Assembly: GCA_022600195.1 (NCBI GenBank)
Contig: JAHZKX010000018.1
Location: forward strand, 124,001 to 188,000
Length of the DNA stretch: 64,000 nt
From: Planctomycetota bacterium
GTDB taxonomy: Bacteria; Planctomycetota; Planctomycetia; Planctomycetales; Planctomycetaceae
Direction of reading: 5' to 3'
The notes under the pieces are model-generated. The model saw only the letters and a program-made list of their open reading frames with translations. It searched no databases and had not been told where the DNA came from. Below, piece by piece: positions 48,246-56,636 of the stretch (the first letter of the stretch is position 1; each line of letters begins with the position of its first letter). Both the position numbers and the translations under genes were made by a program.

Positions 48246-49496
48246 ATGTCTATTACACCAATTGTGCCCGGTGATGAAGAGGAGCCCATTTACAATCGGC
48301 TGTTCTGGCTTTGCTATCTGGCCAATGTCATATTAGTCACGGCAAACGCCCTCACGTTTCGATTTGCTGATCTGATTACCTATCTGGGCGGAACCGAAGA
48401 ACTTGTCGGCGACATTGTAAGTTGTGGTGTTCTGGTAGCACTGATTGCCCGCTTCTTCCTCGGACAGGGCATCGATCGTTATGGAGTCAGACGACTCTGG
48501 GCCGTTTCTGCCATCATATTTGTGATCGGCGCCGCTGGTCTGGCATTCAGCAGATCTTTAGGCTGGGAAATTTTTGCTTACAGAACGTTTTTTGCGACCG
48601 GAATTGCAGGCATGTTTACCTGCTCTGTCGTACATATTCAGCAACGGGTACCCCACCACCGAAGAACGGAGGTCATTGGAAGCCTGGGAAGCAGTGGCTT
48701 CGTCGGTATGATTCTGGGAACTCAGGTCAGTGACTTTATGCTCAAATGGTTACCTCCCGGAAATGACCAGTTTTACGCCGTGTTTGGCATCCCTGCGCTT
48801 TTAGGAGTAGTATACTTTGCCATCGTCCTTGCTGTGACTCGTAATGATATTCATCGCAGGCCCCGAGTTACGCCAGCCGCTCATCAGTTGCTCTTCCGCT
48901 ATTGGCCTGGTCAGGTTGTGATTGTCGCCATCATGATGGGACTCAGCTTCACCGTAGTCACTGTCTTTTTAACTCGGTTTGTCACTCAGCGTGAGCTGGG
49001 AGGAATTGGGACGTTTTTTGCCGGATATGCCATCTCTGCTTTTCTGATTCGAATTCTGACCAGACGCTGGGGCGAAACGGTAGGACGCAACAAAATGATT
49101 ACGATGGGGCTGATGGGGCACGCCATTGGCCATCTCATTCTCCCCTCCATCACACAGGAATGGCAATTAATTGGCCCTTCTATTTTGTGTGGTTTTGGGC
49201 ATGCACTGCTCTTTCCTGCTGTCGTTTCACTCGGAACGGAATCGTTTCCCAAGCACTATCGAGGTACCGGTACCACCATTGTTCTCGGATTCTTCGACGC
49301 GGGAGCCATCATCTTTGCCCCCATTCTGGGAAGCATTATTGACAATTGGGGCATCGTTCCCATGTTTTATACGTCGGCCGCTGTGATGACTTTCACTGCG
49401 TCAGTTTATACCGTCACCGCCAACCGAGGCATCAGCAAAGACATGGTCGATGTGCCGCAAGAACTTTGCGTCTCACTCGAAGAAGCCATCGATTAA
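48246..49496 (+). CDS. Major facilitator superfamily transporter
   Basis: A 416-residue protein with about 12 hydrophobic segments. The loop between segments 2 and 3 has Gly-Gln-Gly-Ile-Asp-Arg-Tyr-Gly-Val-Arg-Arg-Leu-Trp, a form of the MFS motif A. It probably moves a small solute with a proton gradient; substrate unknown. ATG start; no ribosome site is evident in the AT-rich leader. Confidence 0.9.
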   Translation: MSITPIVPGDEEEPIYNRLFWLCYLANVILVTANALTFRFADLITYLGGTEELVGDIVSCGVLVALIARFFLGQGIDRYGVRRLWAVSAIIFVIGAAGLAFSRSLGWEIFAYRTFFATGIAGMFTCSVVHIQQRVPHHRRTEVIGSLGSSGFVGMILGTQVSDFMLKWLPPGNDQFYAVFGIPALLGVVYFAIVLAVTRNDIHRRPRVTPAAHQLLFRYWPGQVVIVAIMMGLSFTVVTVFLTRFVTQRELGGIGTFFAGYAISAFLIRILTRRWGETVGRNKMITMGLMGHAIGHLILPSITQEWQLIGPSILCGFGHALLFPAVVSLGTESFPKHYRGTGTTIVLGFFDAGAIIFAPILGSIIDNWGIVPMFYTSAAVMTFTASVYTVTANRGISKDMVDVPQELCVSLEEAID

Positions 49497-49552
49497 CGAA
49501 TCCCAGAGGAATCCACGAGGGAAAACCCTCAGATTCTTCTATCCTGACTTCG

Positions 49553-49831
49553 TTAACGAATGGCACCCTTTTCGAGATCCTGAACCACTTCCGCCAAAAC
49601 TGCAGGATCTGCAGATTTCAAGACATGGTCAATCCGAGAGGCGGGAACCTCTAATCGTTCCATGATATCTCGGGCCTTCTCCCAAAGCTTTTCTTTCTTC
49701 TTACCCTCTGCCAGAAACAGGTTGGTACAGAGTTCTGAAAGCTTTTGTTGATCGATCGAGCCACGATTATCATAGTAGCGTTTGATCACATCCTTCTGGT
49801 AATTTGAATAATCGGCCATTTTGAGAGGCAT
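49553..49831 (-). CDS. Small conserved-looking protein, unknown function
   Basis: Not recognised. 92 residues, mostly helical and charged: Asp-Val-Ile-Lys-Arg-Tyr-Tyr-Asp-Asn-Arg, then Leu-Phe-Leu-Ala-Glu-Gly-Lys-Lys-Lys-Glu-Lys-Leu-Trp, then Val-Pro-Ala-Ser-Arg-Ile-Asp-His-Val-Leu. No signal peptide or membrane segment. Two possible starts, 49831 and 49819; AGGAG lies 2 bases ahead of the first and 14 ahead of the second, so neither is ideal. It converges on the MFS gene. Confidence 0.6.
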   Translation of the reverse strand: MPLKMADYSNYQKDVIKRYYDNRGSIDQQKLSELCTNLFLAEGKKKEKLWEKARDIMERLEVPASRIDHVLKSADPAVLAEVVQDLEKGAIR

Positions 49832-50341
49832 TACTCCTGAGATCGGTTTATGATTAGTGATAAGATAGAGTAGTAAGTCTCTGATATACAGGGTAGTGAA
49901 AATATTTATCGGTTTGAAAGATCAAGACACTGACTAGAATCTTGACTCAGCCCGCTCAATTTGGAAAATGGATATATCAGTCCAATAATAAATCGGGATG
50001 AAGATCATCGAGAAAACAAAGTTGAAACTAAGAAAAATGAGTGATGGATAGGGTTGTGATTCTGTGATCAATTATCATTGTAATCACTTCAGATCTTCAA
50101 TTAGGCATATTGTTTCTAAATAGTCTGTTTTACAAAAATAATGTGCTTAAGATTTCGTGATGACAAGACTTGATACAGACATGGATCAAAATAGACGACA
50201 TTATTGATTAGTTGACTCGCATATTTCCTGTGAGTAACATTTTATCTAATTCGAATCGTATTCATCGAAGCAACTAAGAGTTACAAAAAGCTGGCTCAAT
50301 ATTTAAATATTGTTGGTAGTAAGAAAGACCGGAGTTAAATC
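49832..50341. other. AT-rich region upstream of the desaturase gene
   Basis: About 510 bases with no gene. It holds a perfect 16-bp palindrome at 50297-50312 and the CGGAG ribosome site of the desaturase. No RNA gene is apparent. Confidence 0.5.
50297..50312. promoter_or_regulatory. Perfect 16-bp palindrome upstream of the desaturase gene
   Basis: CAATATTTAAATATTG is an exact palindrome 29 bases before the GTG start. It could be an operator in the leader, or only AT-rich chance. Confidence 0.4.
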
Positions 50342-51385
50342 GTGTCTGTCACACAATTCACTGAACAGGAATTAAAGGATCTCGAAGAAAAAACAACCAT
50401 TCCCCGGTTTTTATTCTTACCGATGGGACTTGTGGGACTTTGGTGCCTGGCGGTTTACTGGCCATCGAATGCCATTGGCTGGCAAGTTTTCTGGACACTC
50501 TTCACTTCTTATTGCCTGTTCTGCTGGACCAGTTGCTTTCACGAATGCTCACACCACACTCTTTCAGGCTCAAAGAATGCCAGCATCTGGCTGGGACGTG
50601 TGCTCGGAACCGCGATGTTTGTGCCATATACAATCTACCGCGAAAGCCACATTCGTCATCATGCCTACTTGAATAAACCGAGCGACTGGGAGCTGTGGCC
50701 TTATTCAGACCCGAATACTTCGCTACGTTTTCGCAGAGTTTTCATCTGGTTTGATCTGTTTCTGGGGCTGTTTATGGCACCCTTTATCTATGGTCGGATT
50801 TTCTGGAATAAAGAGTCGCCGATCAAAGACCCCAAACTACGAAAAGCCATTCGTTATGAATACGCATTTATGATTCTGTTCTGGGGATCGGTCATTGGAA
50901 CCTGTGCCTACTACGGTGCCCTCTGGGACTTGCTCCGCGTCTGGTTTCTGCCTCACTATCTGGCAGGCATTTATCAAAATACCCGTAAGTTTACCGAACA
51001 CCTGGGAATGAGCAGCTACGATCCCATGCTGGGAACGCGAACCGTTGTCGGATCCAATTTCATTACCAAATGGTGTACCTATTTTAATTTTGATATCTTC
51101 GTACATGGCCCACACCACCGTCATCCCAGAATCGCACACAATCTGCTGCTTCAAAAAATGGATGACTACCAAGAGCAAAACCCGGACCTACAATATCCGG
51201 TCTTCACAAGCTACTGGGGTGCCATCATCGACATGGCTCCGTCCTTTATTAAGACACCCGGGGTCGGAATGAATGCAGGTGCTCCACCACCAGCGAAAGA
51301 GAAAAAACAGATCGACAACTTCGTGCAGGATGTTGCTAAGGAAGTCCTGGCTGATACCGATCATGTCAGTCCCAAAGCCAACTAA
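50342..51385 (+). CDS. Membrane fatty acid desaturase
   Basis: A 347-residue di-iron membrane desaturase that puts a double bond in fatty acyl chains. The three His boxes are His-Glu-Cys-Ser-His-His (67-72), His-Ile-Arg-His-His (103-107) and His-Gly-Pro-His-His-Arg-His ... His (255-266). About four hydrophobic segments flank them. The start is GTG with CGGAG seven bases upstream; no ATG nearby fits. A 16-bp palindrome lies just upstream. It may adjust membrane fluidity, but hydroxylase or carotenoid-type oxygenase readings are not excluded. Confidence 0.9.
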   Translation: MSVTQFTEQELKDLEEKTTIPRFLFLPMGLVGLWCLAVYWPSNAIGWQVFWTLFTSYCLFCWTSCFHECSHHTLSGSKNASIWLGRVLGTAMFVPYTIYRESHIRHHAYLNKPSDWELWPYSDPNTSLRFRRVFIWFDLFLGLFMAPFIYGRIFWNKESPIKDPKLRKAIRYEYAFMILFWGSVIGTCAYYGALWDLLRVWFLPHYLAGIYQNTRKFTEHLGMSSYDPMLGTRTVVGSNFITKWCTYFNFDIFVHGPHHRHPRIAHNLLLQKMDDYQEQNPDLQYPVFTSYWGAIIDMAPSFIKTPGVGMNAGAPPPAKEKKQIDNFVQDVAKEVLADTDHVSPKAN

Positions 51386-51427
51386 CGCGTTCGAGAAGAT
51401 TACACATTGAATCTTCAAAAAGCGTTA

Positions 51428-52525
51428 TCAACGCTCGCGTTTATAAAATGGAAGCGTGTCGATTTTCACAGCAATTCGTTTACCCCGAATGTCGGCTTCC
51501 AGAATCTGACCCGGCTCTGCATAAGAAGCGTCGACATAAGCCATTCCAATCGGCATATCGAGCGTAGGCGAAAATGATCCCGATGTGACGGCTCCAACCT
51601 GCTGATCTCCCTCATACAGCAGGCAGCCTTCACGGGCAGCTCGCTTACCCTCCATTGTGAATCCCACGCGCACTTTCCGGTCTTCACATGCTTTCGCTGC
51701 AATCAATGATTCCTTGCCAATAAAATCAGCACCTTGTAATTTGACAGCGAAATTCAGACCAGCGGTAAACGGATCGGTTTGCTCATCCAGCTCATGTCCA
51801 TAAAGGGGCATCGCTGCTTCCAGCCTTAATGTATCTCGACAGCCTAAACCTGCTGCGATTAACCCCGCTGACGCACCATCGGAAATCAAACGTTCCCAAA
51901 GCAGCATTGCCTGAGATTGATCAAGCACCACTTCAAAACCATCTTCGCCGGTATAGCCAGTCCGACTGACAAGCGCATCCACACCCAATACCTGAGTTTC
52001 TAATCCGAAATAATATTTGATCTCACTTAGATCTGCCTCTGCCAGTGGATTCAAAATACCCAGTGATTCCGGCCCCTGTAAAGCCAGCATAAATTTTTCA
52101 CTCGTCAGATCTTCAATCTGAACATCAAACCCCTCTCGTTGTTTCTCAATCCAATCCACAATCTTTAACCGGTTGGATGCATTGACCACCAGCATATAAA
52201 AATCGGTGAAACGATAAACGAGCACATCATCCAGAATTCCCCCTGATTCATTTGTGACCAGTGAATACCGAATCTGCCCCGGCTTGAGCGATTCCACATT
52301 GTTCGTCAGCAACGTATCCAAAAATCGACACGCATCCGGGCCTGTGAAAAACAGCCGACCCATGTGCGCAATATCAAATAAACCTGCTGTTTTTCGAACG
52401 GCATGATGCTCGGCAGTGATATTGGAATACAAAAGGGGCATTTCCCAGCCCGCAAAATCAACCATGCGACCGCCATGATCGACATGCCATTGATGACAGG
52501 CAGTATATAACAATGAATCAGACAC
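51428..52525 (-). CDS. gcvT: Glycine cleavage system aminomethyltransferase (T protein)
   Basis: GcvT moves the methylene group of glycine to tetrahydrofolate in the glycine cleavage complex. The 365 residues match the family: Asp-Phe-Ala-Gly-Trp-Glu-Met-Pro near 23-30, Phe-Asp-Ile-Ala-His-Met-Gly near 50-56, Thr-Gly-Tyr-Thr-Gly-Glu-Asp-Gly-Phe-Glu-Val near 188-198 and the C-terminal domain (about 275-360). ATG start at 52525. No gcvH or gcvP is adjacent, and no glycine riboswitch is seen in the 140-base leader after the sdh terminator. Confidence 0.95.
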   Translation of the reverse strand: MSDSLLYTACHQWHVDHGGRMVDFAGWEMPLLYSNITAEHHAVRKTAGLFDIAHMGRLFFTGPDACRFLDTLLTNNVESLKPGQIRYSLVTNESGGILDDVLVYRFTDFYMLVVNASNRLKIVDWIEKQREGFDVQIEDLTSEKFMLALQGPESLGILNPLAEADLSEIKYYFGLETQVLGVDALVSRTGYTGEDGFEVVLDQSQAMLLWERLISDGASAGLIAAGLGCRDTLRLEAAMPLYGHELDEQTDPFTAGLNFAVKLQGADFIGKESLIAAKACEDRKVRVGFTMEGKRAAREGCLLYEGDQQVGAVTSGSFSPTLDMPIGMAYVDASYAEPGQILEADIRGKRIAVKIDTLPFYKRER

Positions 52526-52662
52526 GTGATTTCTCTCTTATCATCCGGTTAATGGCTGTTACTTTACAGGAAACAAAACGAGGCTGCTCCATTGTGGAAG
52601 TTCGCGTTCATTCACGCAATCATTAAGCAATGAGAATCTAAAAAATCCAAAACTCTTCGCAC

Positions 52663-52696
52663 AAAAAAAGCGAGGTTCCCTATCAGGAAACCTCGC
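52663..52696 (-). terminator. Terminator of the sdhCAB operon
   Basis: On the minus strand GCGAGGTTTCC pairs with GGAACCTCGC with one bulged base and a 6-base loop, followed by seven T (52663-52669 as A on the plus strand). It lies 25 bases past the sdhB stop. Confidence 0.92.
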
Positions 52697-52721
52697 AATA
52701 TCAGGAAACGAGTAAACTCCA

Positions 52722-53483
52722 TTATTCTTTGGAGCAGAGCTGGGCACGTAAAAACTCACGGTTCAAACGGGCAATATTCGACACGGAAATTTCGGCTGGA
52801 CAGGCAGCCTGACACTCCTCGGTATTAGTGCAGTTTCCGAATCCTTCCAGATCCATCTGAGCTACCATACCCTGCACCCGGGAATCCCGTTCCGGCTTGC
52901 CTTGAGGCAGTGTGGACAAATGCGAAACTTTTGCCGAAACAAAGAGCATTGCTGATGCATTTTTACAGGCGGCGACACAGGCACCACAGCCGATACAGGC
53001 AGCAGCATCCATCGCGGTTTCCTGAACCGGCGCGGGAATCGGTACCGAGTTGGCATCCGGGGCACTGCCGGTATTTGCTGAAATGAACCCACCTTCCTGG
53101 ACAATGCGATCAAAGGCACCACGATCAACGACTAAATCACGGACGACCGGAAATGCCCGGGCGCGCCAGGGTTCGATCACAATCGTATCACCGTTCTTAA
53201 AACGCCGCATATGCAACTGGCAGGTGGTCGTTCCAGAATCAGGACCATGCGCCTGACCATTGATCATCAGGCTGCACGCGCCACAAATTCCTTCGCGGCA
53301 ATCATGATCAAAGGCGATCATTTCTTCGCCCTTTTCATTCAACTGCTCATTCAGAACATCCAACATTTCCAGAAAAGACATGTGTGTGGAAATTTCGGTT
53401 AGTTTGTATTCGACATAACGCCCTGAAGCATCAGGTCCAGGCTGTCGCCATACTTTGAGCGTCAGATCCAGAGTCTCGCTCAT
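52722..53483 (-). CDS. sdhB: Succinate dehydrogenase iron-sulfur subunit
   Basis: A 253-residue iron-sulfur protein of complex II. The 2Fe-2S cluster uses Cys62, Cys67, Cys70 and Cys88; the 4Fe-4S site is Cys163-x2-Cys166-x2-Cys169-x3-Cys173; the third set is Cys218, Cys224, Cys228 with the usual intervening residues. The sequence is of the non-enterobacterial type paired with a single cytochrome b subunit. Its ATG overlaps the sdhA stop by one base, so translation is probably coupled. Succinate oxidation or fumarate reduction cannot be told apart here. Confidence 0.95.
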   Translation of the reverse strand: MSETLDLTLKVWRQPGPDASGRYVEYKLTEISTHMSFLEMLDVLNEQLNEKGEEMIAFDHDCREGICGACSLMINGQAHGPDSGTTTCQLHMRRFKNGDTIVIEPWRARAFPVVRDLVVDRGAFDRIVQEGGFISANTGSAPDANSVPIPAPVQETAMDAAACIGCGACVAACKNASAMLFVSAKVSHLSTLPQGKPERDSRVQGMVAQMDLEGFGNCTNTEECQAACPAEISVSNIARLNREFLRAQLCSKE

Positions 53484-55414
53484 TATTTATAACTCCTCGT
53501 AGCCAGAGGTACTTCGATAAATTCTAATTGCTCACGATGTTCAACAGGCTCATTTCCGACCCCGGTGAACTCCCAGGCCGACACATGACTGAAATTTTTG
53601 TCATCACGTAATGCTTCGTTGTCTTTTGTTTGATGTTCTTCGCGGAAATGACCACCGCAAGATTCTTCTCGAACCAGCGCGTCACGTACCATCAACTCAC
53701 CAAATTCCAGGAAGTCAGCCAGCCGCCCCGCATGTTCGAGATTTTGATTAAGTTGCTCACCCTGCCCGAGCACTTTGATGCTGGACCAGAACTCTTCTCG
53801 CAGGTCACTAATTTTGCCCATCGCGGACTCCAGCCCCTGCCTTTCGCGAGACATTCCACAATACTCCCAGAGTATATGTCCCAACTCCCGGTGAATACTG
53901 TCAGAAGAACGCGTACCCTGTACTCCCAGAATTTTGGAATTTCGGTCTTGTGCATTGGCCATCGCTTCCGTGAAGGCTTCGTCGTCTGTCGAGACCTCAG
54001 GCAAATTCTGTGAACCAAGAAAGTTGCTGGTTGTATAAGGGGCTACAAAATAGCCGTCTGCAAGTCCCTGCATCAGAGCAGATGCGCCCAGTCGGTTGGC
54101 ACCATGATCTGAGAAGTTCGCTTCACCCAGAACAAACAGACCAGGAATCGAACTTTGCAAATGATAATCGACCCATAGACCGCCCATAGTGTAATGTACG
54201 GCTGGATAAATTCTCATAGGAACCTGATAGGGGTCTTCTCCGGTAATCTTTTTATACATGTGGAAAAGATTACCATATTTTGCTTCGATGGTATGTTTTC
54301 CATCGCGGGCAATAGCATCGCGAAAATCAAGAAAGACTGCCTGCCCGGTTGAGCCAACACCATAGCCGGCATCGCAACGCTCTTTAGAAGCCCGAGAAGC
54401 GACATCACGAGGTACCAGATTTCCAAACGCAGGGTAACGGCGTTCCAGGTAATAATCACGTTCGGTATCGGGAATCTGGTTTCCTCGACGTTGATCACCT
54501 TGTGCACCAGGTACCCAAACCCGACCGTCATTTCTGAGACTTTCGCTCATTAGAGTCAGCTTCGACTGATAATCACCACTGACGGGAATGCAGGTAGGAT
54601 GAATCTGTGTATAACAGGGATTCGCAAAGTAAGCACCCCGCTTATGGCAACGCCAGGCGGCCGTTACATTCGATCCTTTTGCATTCGTGGAAAGATAAAA
54701 GGCGTTTCCGTAACCACCCGTACAAAGCAATACACAATCTGCAGAATATTTTTCAAACTCGCCAGTGATCAAATTTCTGACAATGATCCCACGCGCGACA
54801 CCATCAACGACAACCAGATCCAGCATTTCCCGACGTGGAAATAACGTGACACGTCCCGTACCCACTTGTCGCATCAATGCACTGTAGGCACCCAGCAACA
54901 ACTGCTGCCCAGTCTGGCCGCGTGCATAAAAGGTACGTGAGACTTGCGCGCCACCAAACGAACGGTTTGACAGTAATCCGCCATAATCGCGGGCGAATGG
55001 AACTCCCTGAGCTGTACATTGATCAATAATATTATTGCTGACCTGAGCCAGACGATGCACGTTTGCTTCACGGCTGCGATAATCGCCTCCCTTGACGGTA
55101 TCGTAGAAGAGCCGCCAGACACTATCACCATCGTTGGGATAGTTTTTCGCTGCATTAATCCCCCCCTGAGCGGCAATACTGTGCGCCCGCCGCGGGCTAT
55201 CCTGAAAACAGAACGATTCGACCTGATATCCCAATTCTGCCAGAGAGGCAGCAGCGGAAGCACCTGCCAGACCAGTTCCAACAACGATGATTTTTTTCTT
55301 CCGTTTATTTGCCGGATTGACCAGCTTCATTTCCTGCTTGCAGCGATCCCATTTCTCTGCCATGGGTCCATCAGGAACACGAGAATTAAAAACCGTATTA
55401 GCCGTATCGGCCAT
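53483..55414 (-). CDS. sdhA: Succinate dehydrogenase flavoprotein subunit
   Basis: About 643 residues from the ATG at 55414, which has AAGG at eight bases; a TTG at 55429 is the alternative. The FAD fold opens [11 protein letters not shown], and [10 protein letters not shown] is the flavin-attachment region with the His that usually holds FAD. The Arg-rich active site (His-Thr-Met-Gly-Gly-Leu-Trp and His-Gly-Ala-Asn-Arg-Leu-Gly) is present. It is the middle gene of sdhCAB and is located in the cytoplasmic face of complex II. Confidence 0.96.
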   Translation of the reverse strand: MADTANTVFNSRVPDGPMAEKWDRCKQEMKLVNPANKRKKKIIVVGTGLAGASAAASLAELGYQVESFCFQDSPRRAHSIAAQGGINAAKNYPNDGDSVWRLFYDTVKGGDYRSREANVHRLAQVSNNIIDQCTAQGVPFARDYGGLLSNRSFGGAQVSRTFYARGQTGQQLLLGAYSALMRQVGTGRVTLFPRREMLDLVVVDGVARGIIVRNLITGEFEKYSADCVLLCTGGYGNAFYLSTNAKGSNVTAAWRCHKRGAYFANPCYTQIHPTCIPVSGDYQSKLTLMSESLRNDGRVWVPGAQGDQRRGNQIPDTERDYYLERRYPAFGNLVPRDVASRASKERCDAGYGVGSTGQAVFLDFRDAIARDGKHTIEAKYGNLFHMYKKITGEDPYQVPMRIYPAVHYTMGGLWVDYHLQSSIPGLFVLGEANFSDHGANRLGASALMQGLADGYFVAPYTTSNFLGSQNLPEVSTDDEAFTEAMANAQDRNSKILGVQGTRSSDSIHRELGHILWEYCGMSRERQGLESAMGKISDLREEFWSSIKVLGQGEQLNQNLEHAGRLADFLEFGELMVRDALVREESCGGHFREEHQTKDNEALRDDKNFSHVSAWEFTGVGNEPVEHREQLEFIEVPLATRSYK

Positions 55415-55489
55415 GATATCAACCTTCAAAACGAAATCAGTTGAACTGTGAAATTATCTCTGACAACAAACGCAATCAAATGAAAATCA

Positions 55490-56254
55490 TCAATGGATGA
55501 AAAATCCCCAGATTGGCAGGCTGGCAAATCCAGCTGCAATCACAAATGCAAATAGTATCGCCAGCTTTTTTATCAAAGGAGTGTATTTGGGATGATTCAA
55601 ACCTAATGACTGAAACGCGCTCGAAAACCCATGCGATAAATGAAATCCAAGCACAATAGTTCCCACAATATAAAACGGGGCAGTGAAACTACCAAGCACC
55701 TGGACCATAATACTGTAAGGTTTCGCTTCAACGACTCCTTCAGGAGTTTCGATTGAGTAATCAACGCCGGGATTCCAATGCAGTTTCATATCGATCATAT
55801 GTATCACCAGAAACGCTAGAATGATCGACCCAGAGATAAACATCCAACCACTGGTGTTCCCCATCGGAGTCTGACTGAATAGAGATGGCTTTTCCTCAAT
55901 CTTACTCTGGGGCTCCTGATAACTGATATGTCGCGCCTGTTGGTTATCGCGGGTTAACTTGATTGCTAAGGCAATGTGTGCAAACAAGAGCAGAAACAAC
56001 CCTGTCTCTGCAACGGGGAGAAGCATCATGCTATGCAACTTATCAGCATACCCGTTATAAGCTTCTGCACCGACGTAGACGAGCAGATTACCCGCTAAAT
56101 GTACTACCAGAAATCCACACAGCAAAAGGCCCGTGATACCCATCACAAACTTTTGACCAATGGAAGAGGATAGTAGAGTCATTATCCATTTTGTGGCGGA
56201 CTTACCGCCTGTTGACGGAGAAGATTGCTGTTTTTCAGCCAATTTTGTCACCAT
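55490..56254 (-). CDS. sdhC: Succinate dehydrogenase cytochrome b subunit
   Basis: About 254 residues with five membrane segments, typical of the single-subunit diheme anchor (type B). His residues in the segments (His-Leu-Ala-Gly, Phe-Ala-His-Ile, Val-Ile-His-Met-Ile, Gly-Phe-His-Leu-Ser-His-Gly) are the likely heme ligands. It anchors the complex and passes electrons to quinone. I start at ATG 56254 rather than TTG 56260. First gene of the operon, 75 bases before sdhA. Confidence 0.93.
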   Translation of the reverse strand: MVTKLAEKQQSSPSTGGKSATKWIMTLLSSSIGQKFVMGITGLLLCGFLVVHLAGNLLVYVGAEAYNGYADKLHSMMLLPVAETGLFLLLFAHIALAIKLTRDNQQARHISYQEPQSKIEEKPSLFSQTPMGNTSGWMFISGSIILAFLVIHMIDMKLHWNPGVDYSIETPEGVVEAKPYSIMVQVLGSFTAPFYIVGTIVLGFHLSHGFSSAFQSLGLNHPKYTPLIKKLAILFAFVIAAGFASLPIWGFFIH

Positions 56255-56636
56255 AATCAAGCTCTCGCCCAGTTACCCGGAGGAGATCCCGTGAATCGAA
56301 ATGTGATATTAACTTTTTCCCGAAAGGCGATGCTCAGCCCCTCATCATGTATTTATTTAGTATCCGAGAGAGTATCAATCGACTAATTGATGCCACCATT
56401 ACTTATTATATTTCTCTACCCTCGAACATCAATCTTCACTCAATTAGAAAGTGAAACCCATTTAAAAATATCGGACATTTTACTCTGATTCAGAACAAAA
56501 CTTCCTGTTTCAAAGGATCACAAAGAGTCGATTGCACAGGTTTGATACTATAGGAAGAACACTCTCACTCGACTACCGGTATTATTTAATATCGGACAGT
56601 TCGAAAACCATCTACGCTTCTCATTTCTGATTACGA
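56255..56636. other. Intergenic region between rnr and sdhC
   Basis: About 380 bases that include the sdhC promoter region (minus strand). It carries two copies of the 11-mer AATATCGGACA at 56467-56477 and 56588-56598. No gene or terminator is evident. Confidence 0.5.
56467..56598 (+). repeat. Direct repeat of AATATCGGACA upstream of sdhC
   Basis: Two identical 11-mers at 56467-56477 and 56588-56598, 121 bases apart on the plus strand, in a region otherwise free of genes. A 10-base copy is found at 42276-42285 upstream of the protease gene. Confidence 0.6.

Noticed and set aside
52526..52721. A possible glycine riboswitch before gcvT
   Set aside because: The leader is short, partly taken up by the sdh terminator, and no riboswitch core can be seen.
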